A DNA stretch of 64,000 bases from UKL13-3 sp943369665 (GTDB lineage Bacteria; Bacteroidota; Bacteroidia; UKL13-3): positions 160,493-224,492 of the forward strand of contig CALRNX020000003.1 in assembly GCA_943369665.1 (NCBI GenBank), given 5' to 3'. The notes below the pieces were generated by a model. It was not told where the DNA came from and ran no database searches. It worked only from the letters and a program-made list of their open reading frames with translations. The translations under genes and the position numbers were made by a program. Shown piece by piece: positions 62,601-64,000 of the stretch; within the stretch, counting starts at the first letter, position 1; each line of letters opens with the position of its first letter.

Positions 62601-63570
62601 CAAATCACCTTCGGTTGATAAAAATGGTAAAACAGGTGACGGTATTGTAAGCTCAGATCCTAATGATGCCGATTATATATCAGCAACCGGAATGGGATGG
62701 TTCCCAGGATATGCAATTGACCAGGAAACAGGTGAAAGGCTTAATGTAATGTTTGCTGAGGATTCTTCTCTTCCAACTGAAAACGGACAAGATATGATTT
62801 GGAATCCGACATCAACAATGATCAATAATAGTTTACGTCCATTGTTTGGTGGAAAACATTACGTATATGTAATGGGAACTAAACTGTTCTCACTAGGAAG
62901 CGTTGTGTACAAAGGTCCACGTTATGACGAAGGAAGAGACTACAGCGTAAGGTTGAACCCAACGACAAATATTCCTTCAATGCCGGCTTCATATGCTGTA
63001 AGGAAACGTCAGATCTATGCGCAAGCAATGTGGGTTTCGATGCCAATGTTGGCTGAAGGATATAAATTAGCAACTCCGGAAGCTGGTTTGGTTCCGAGTC
63101 CTGTAACAATTGATATCAGTGTAAAAAGACCATATGCAAGCTATTCGATCGATGGAGCAACCATTAACGATAGTATGCCTTACTTTACATTTAGTACAAA
63201 AGGGTTTGCACCTACTATCTCAAAAGAAGTTGGTAAAAAGGCATTGGATAAAGTAAATATTGTTCCAAATCCTTATTACGCATATTCTTCATACGAAGAT
63301 CCGGGTAACCAGTTGGATAATGAGGTTCGTATTGTGAACTTACCTGCTAAATGTGAGATTAGAATCTTCACTTTAGATGGAGTATTGGTAAGAACCATTC
63401 GTAAAGACGATCCTAATTCTCCATATACCGATTGGGATTTGAAGAACAATGCTAAAGTTCCAATTTCAAGTGGTACGTATCTTATCCATATTAAAGCAAC
63501 TGATTTTGGTGAGGAGCGTATTATCAAGTGGTTTGGTGTGATGCGTCCGGTTGATTTTGATACATTCTAA
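59656..63570 (+). CDS. 1304-residue surface protein, T9SS/FlgD-like C-terminal domain
   Basis: The N-terminus has a hydrophobic signal (LLSLSSVLLLSLQTSFG). The body is a long beta-rich region with Asp/Asn-rich loops (FVDVDGDGIYTPTLGDYPSF, a calcium-binding-like DVDGDG). The end is a beta-sandwich: KVNIVPNPYYAYSSYE, VRIVNLPAKCEIRIFTLDG, ISSGTYLIHIKATDFGEE, like FlgD-like or T9SS sorting domains, though the extreme terminus FGVMRPVDFDTF is longer than usual. It sits 19 bp after the TonB receptor and 50 bp before the PorV-like gene, implying an operon and a shared secretion route. Function unknown. Confidence 0.85.
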   Translation: MTRVINNIKLLSLSSVLLLSLQTSFGRENLGKAPVEDRPKSTVDPRMKSAGCASATAQRDLDVNNVRTAILNGGDMWWNLSNARYEVPKVQPGQVSKHSLFSGALWIGGVTNGNLRIAAQTYRQSGNDFFPGTLTVGTASISEARCKEMDRIWKISLTELNTFRNTPDNWLTPSEEIESWPCMGRPENGEAKYLAPFVDVDGDGIYTPTLGDYPSFDQNNEKNIPDMMLFVITNDKGNIHTETQGLPIGLELHTQAFAYSTNDEVNNMTFYRTTIFNRGSETIDSCVFGQWVDPDLGNYNDDYVECDVARNLGICYNGDDNDEGILGYGLNPPSVGVNFFEGPRRPDSTEIGLTKFVYYNNDFSPTGNPSRPEHYWGYLNGKWKDGTNITYGGNGKGGADTASFMFPGSTDPAGRTAWTERNSQNQPSDRRFLQTAGSFSLLPGAVNRVTIGVVWAKASSGGATGSFNLLKEASDKAYVLFKNNFNLITGPDAPQLVITELNRKLVVNMIGTDGVENFVDSFAGPCTNKTVYRFQGYQIFQLVTPNIPSDIYDTEQARLVAQFDVQDGNSRLVNSLFSPELEENVKKIMVTGGDTGISHSFQITKDLFETGSDQTLVNFKNYHYVIIAYAAASSDCAAEPIQYLAGRKTVGRNELTVYSAVPHDRSMLNNGTQLNADYGDGLPITQIEGIGNGGKSVQLSPQSLTEMLNAPYYTKNRTYMPGYGPINVKVVDPLLLPDGDFILYMRDTTSGGNKSDTLSAPATKWFISYNGIVKQGTSSLSKPNEQLFPEWGISVSLSQAILPGDASSTSDQSNGYITSSMTFSNVTQQWLGHVVDEDPIYSNAVYASGLTLAPQFNWIRSGNAGYPLFNNPETNDMFVTVGSNKTALDPRRNYSKVIDGRWSPYALASRWRTTSTIKMPTFGPAYDIVNNGTASLDNPMSDLHSIRIVYTNDKSLWTRCVVLESGEYAASNIGGAEKMDMRKSPSVDKNGKTGDGIVSSDPNDADYISATGMGWFPGYAIDQETGERLNVMFAEDSSLPTENGQDMIWNPTSTMINNSLRPLFGGKHYVYVMGTKLFSLGSVVYKGPRYDEGRDYSVRLNPTTNIPSMPASYAVRKRQIYAQAMWVSMPMLAEGYKLATPEAGLVPSPVTIDISVKRPYASYSIDGATINDSMPYFTFSTKGFAPTISKEVGKKALDKVNIVPNPYYAYSSYEDPGNQLDNEVRIVNLPAKCEIRIFTLDGVLVRTIRKDDPNSPYTDWDLKNNAKVPISSGTYLIHIKATDFGEERIIKWFGVMRPVDFDTF

Positions 63571-63620
63571 TAAACCAAGCATACAAGTACTAGTAATAAC
63601 GAGCAGTAAATAAGTCATAC

Positions 63621-64000
63621 ATGAAAAAATATTTATTATCAATAGTTTTATCCGTTGCAACAGGTGTGGTGTTTGCAGGAAATCCAGATAGGGCTGCCGG
63701 AGCAGGAGGAACGCAACTCGTGATGAATCCGTTTGCAAAATCTGCGGGAATGATGAATGCAAATACTGCTTCATTGCGCGGAACGGAGGCCATGATGTTT
63801 AATGTTGGAGGTCTTGCTTATACCCAGAAAACGGAGATCACATTGTCTCAAATGGTATACCTTCAGGGAACAAGTACCTTTTATAATAATGTGAGCATTG
63901 CTCAATCATTGGGTGGTGGTAATGTGTTGGGAATTACGGCATCTTCTATTGATGCGGGTAATATACCTTTAACCAGTGAAGTGTTGCCTGATGGCGATCA
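63621..64000 (+). CDS. PorV/PorQ-family outer membrane protein (3' end outside window)
   Basis: The first 126 codons are visible from ATG 63621: signal peptide (VATGVVFAG), then GAGGTQLVMNPFAKSAGMMN, SLRGTEAMMFNVGGLAYTQK and a barrel start. This is the N-terminal pattern of PorV/PorQ proteins, FadL-like barrels that shuttle or process T9SS cargo. Encoded right after the large surface protein, it is probably that protein's dedicated partner. C-terminus not in window. Confidence 0.85.
   Translation, partial: MKKYLLSIVLSVATGVVFAGNPDRAAGAGGTQLVMNPFAKSAGMMNANTASLRGTEAMMFNVGGLAYTQKTEITLSQMVYLQGTSTFYNNVSIAQSLGGGNVLGITASSIDAGNIPLTSEVLPDGD

Noticed and set aside
1..64000. tRNA, rRNA, CRISPR array, prophage or transposase genes
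   Set aside because: I looked for T-loop-like GGTTCGAATCC patterns, rRNA-like stretches, spaced short repeats and transposase or integrase motifs on both strands and saw none that hold up.

Overview
This window comes from a member of the Bacteroidota, of moderate to low GC. The evidence is: proteins carrying type IX secretion (T9SS) C-terminal sorting domains; a PorV/PorQ-type protein at the right edge; TonB-dependent receptors with carboxypeptidase-like N-domains; two-component-propeller and LytTR regulators; few visible Shine-Dalgarno sequences; and promoters of the TTTG-N20-TAnnTTTG type (clearest before rplU). I cannot place it below phylum level from sequence alone.

Layout. 1-14.2 kb (minus strand, chromosomal backbone): an ECF sigma factor with a membrane partner (PKD plus T9SS-like end), an M48 lipoprotein protease, the CCA-adding enzyme, a four-gene envelope operon (DUF4197 lipoprotein, small barrel, two tandem TonB-receptor-like paralogues), an S9 peptidase, lysA and a HAD phosphatase. 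14.3-17 kb: a polytopic glycosyltransferase-like gene whose 3' end overlaps an inserted-looking winged-helix/nucleotidyltransferase pair, preceded by two large perfect palindromes (32 and 24 bp, same 16-bp core) that look like autoregulatory operators. 17-23.4 kb: SNF2 helicase, dapF, an anti-sigma-like membrane protein and an HtrA protease.

23.4-33.3 kb is an accessory region. It holds small or unusual genes in one orientation: a LITAF/BRI3-like zinc peptide, DUF2752, a P-loop protein with a partner, a large unknown with an NHL propeller, a PIN/DUF4935 protein with a zinc ribbon, an SDH/ClpP-like protease, and a DUF4145 protein with an unknown partner. Three kinds of repeat separate them: decayed copies of the htrA 3' end and its terminator; a roughly 120-bp hairpin-bearing repeat (two copies with base-pair-preserving changes); and attC-like elements just after stop codons. 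A fragment of a zinc-ribbon gene, intact further right, is also present. It reads as a stepwise cassette-type insertion hotspot at the end of htrA; no integrase lies in the window.

33.4-39.1 kb: zinc-ribbon, YCII and thioredoxin-like genes, then a polyhydroxyalkanoate cluster (phaJ-like, an unusual Met/Asn-rich PhaE-like subunit, class III phaC, an alpha/beta hydrolase).

39.3-48.9 kb is the most coherent candidate for an undescribed system. A LytS/LytTR-type two-component pair is followed by two single-domain globins, a 27-residue membrane peptide translationally coupled to an M23-peptidase/T9SS protein, a SUMF1-domain secreted protein and a T9SS protein with GGNPN repeats. Upstream of each of the three transcription units I find a pair of boxes of form nCCRYTnAAT spaced exactly 21 bp, the geometry and approximate sequence of LytTR-family sites. 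I infer a globin/secreted-protein regulon controlled by the adjacent regulator.

49-64 kb: rplU-rpmA, pdxA (degenerate N-terminal motif), pepA, rsmA-mgtE, a serA-like dehydrogenase, and an outer-membrane/secretion trio: a large TonB receptor, a 1304-residue surface protein and a PorV/PorQ-like protein running off the window.
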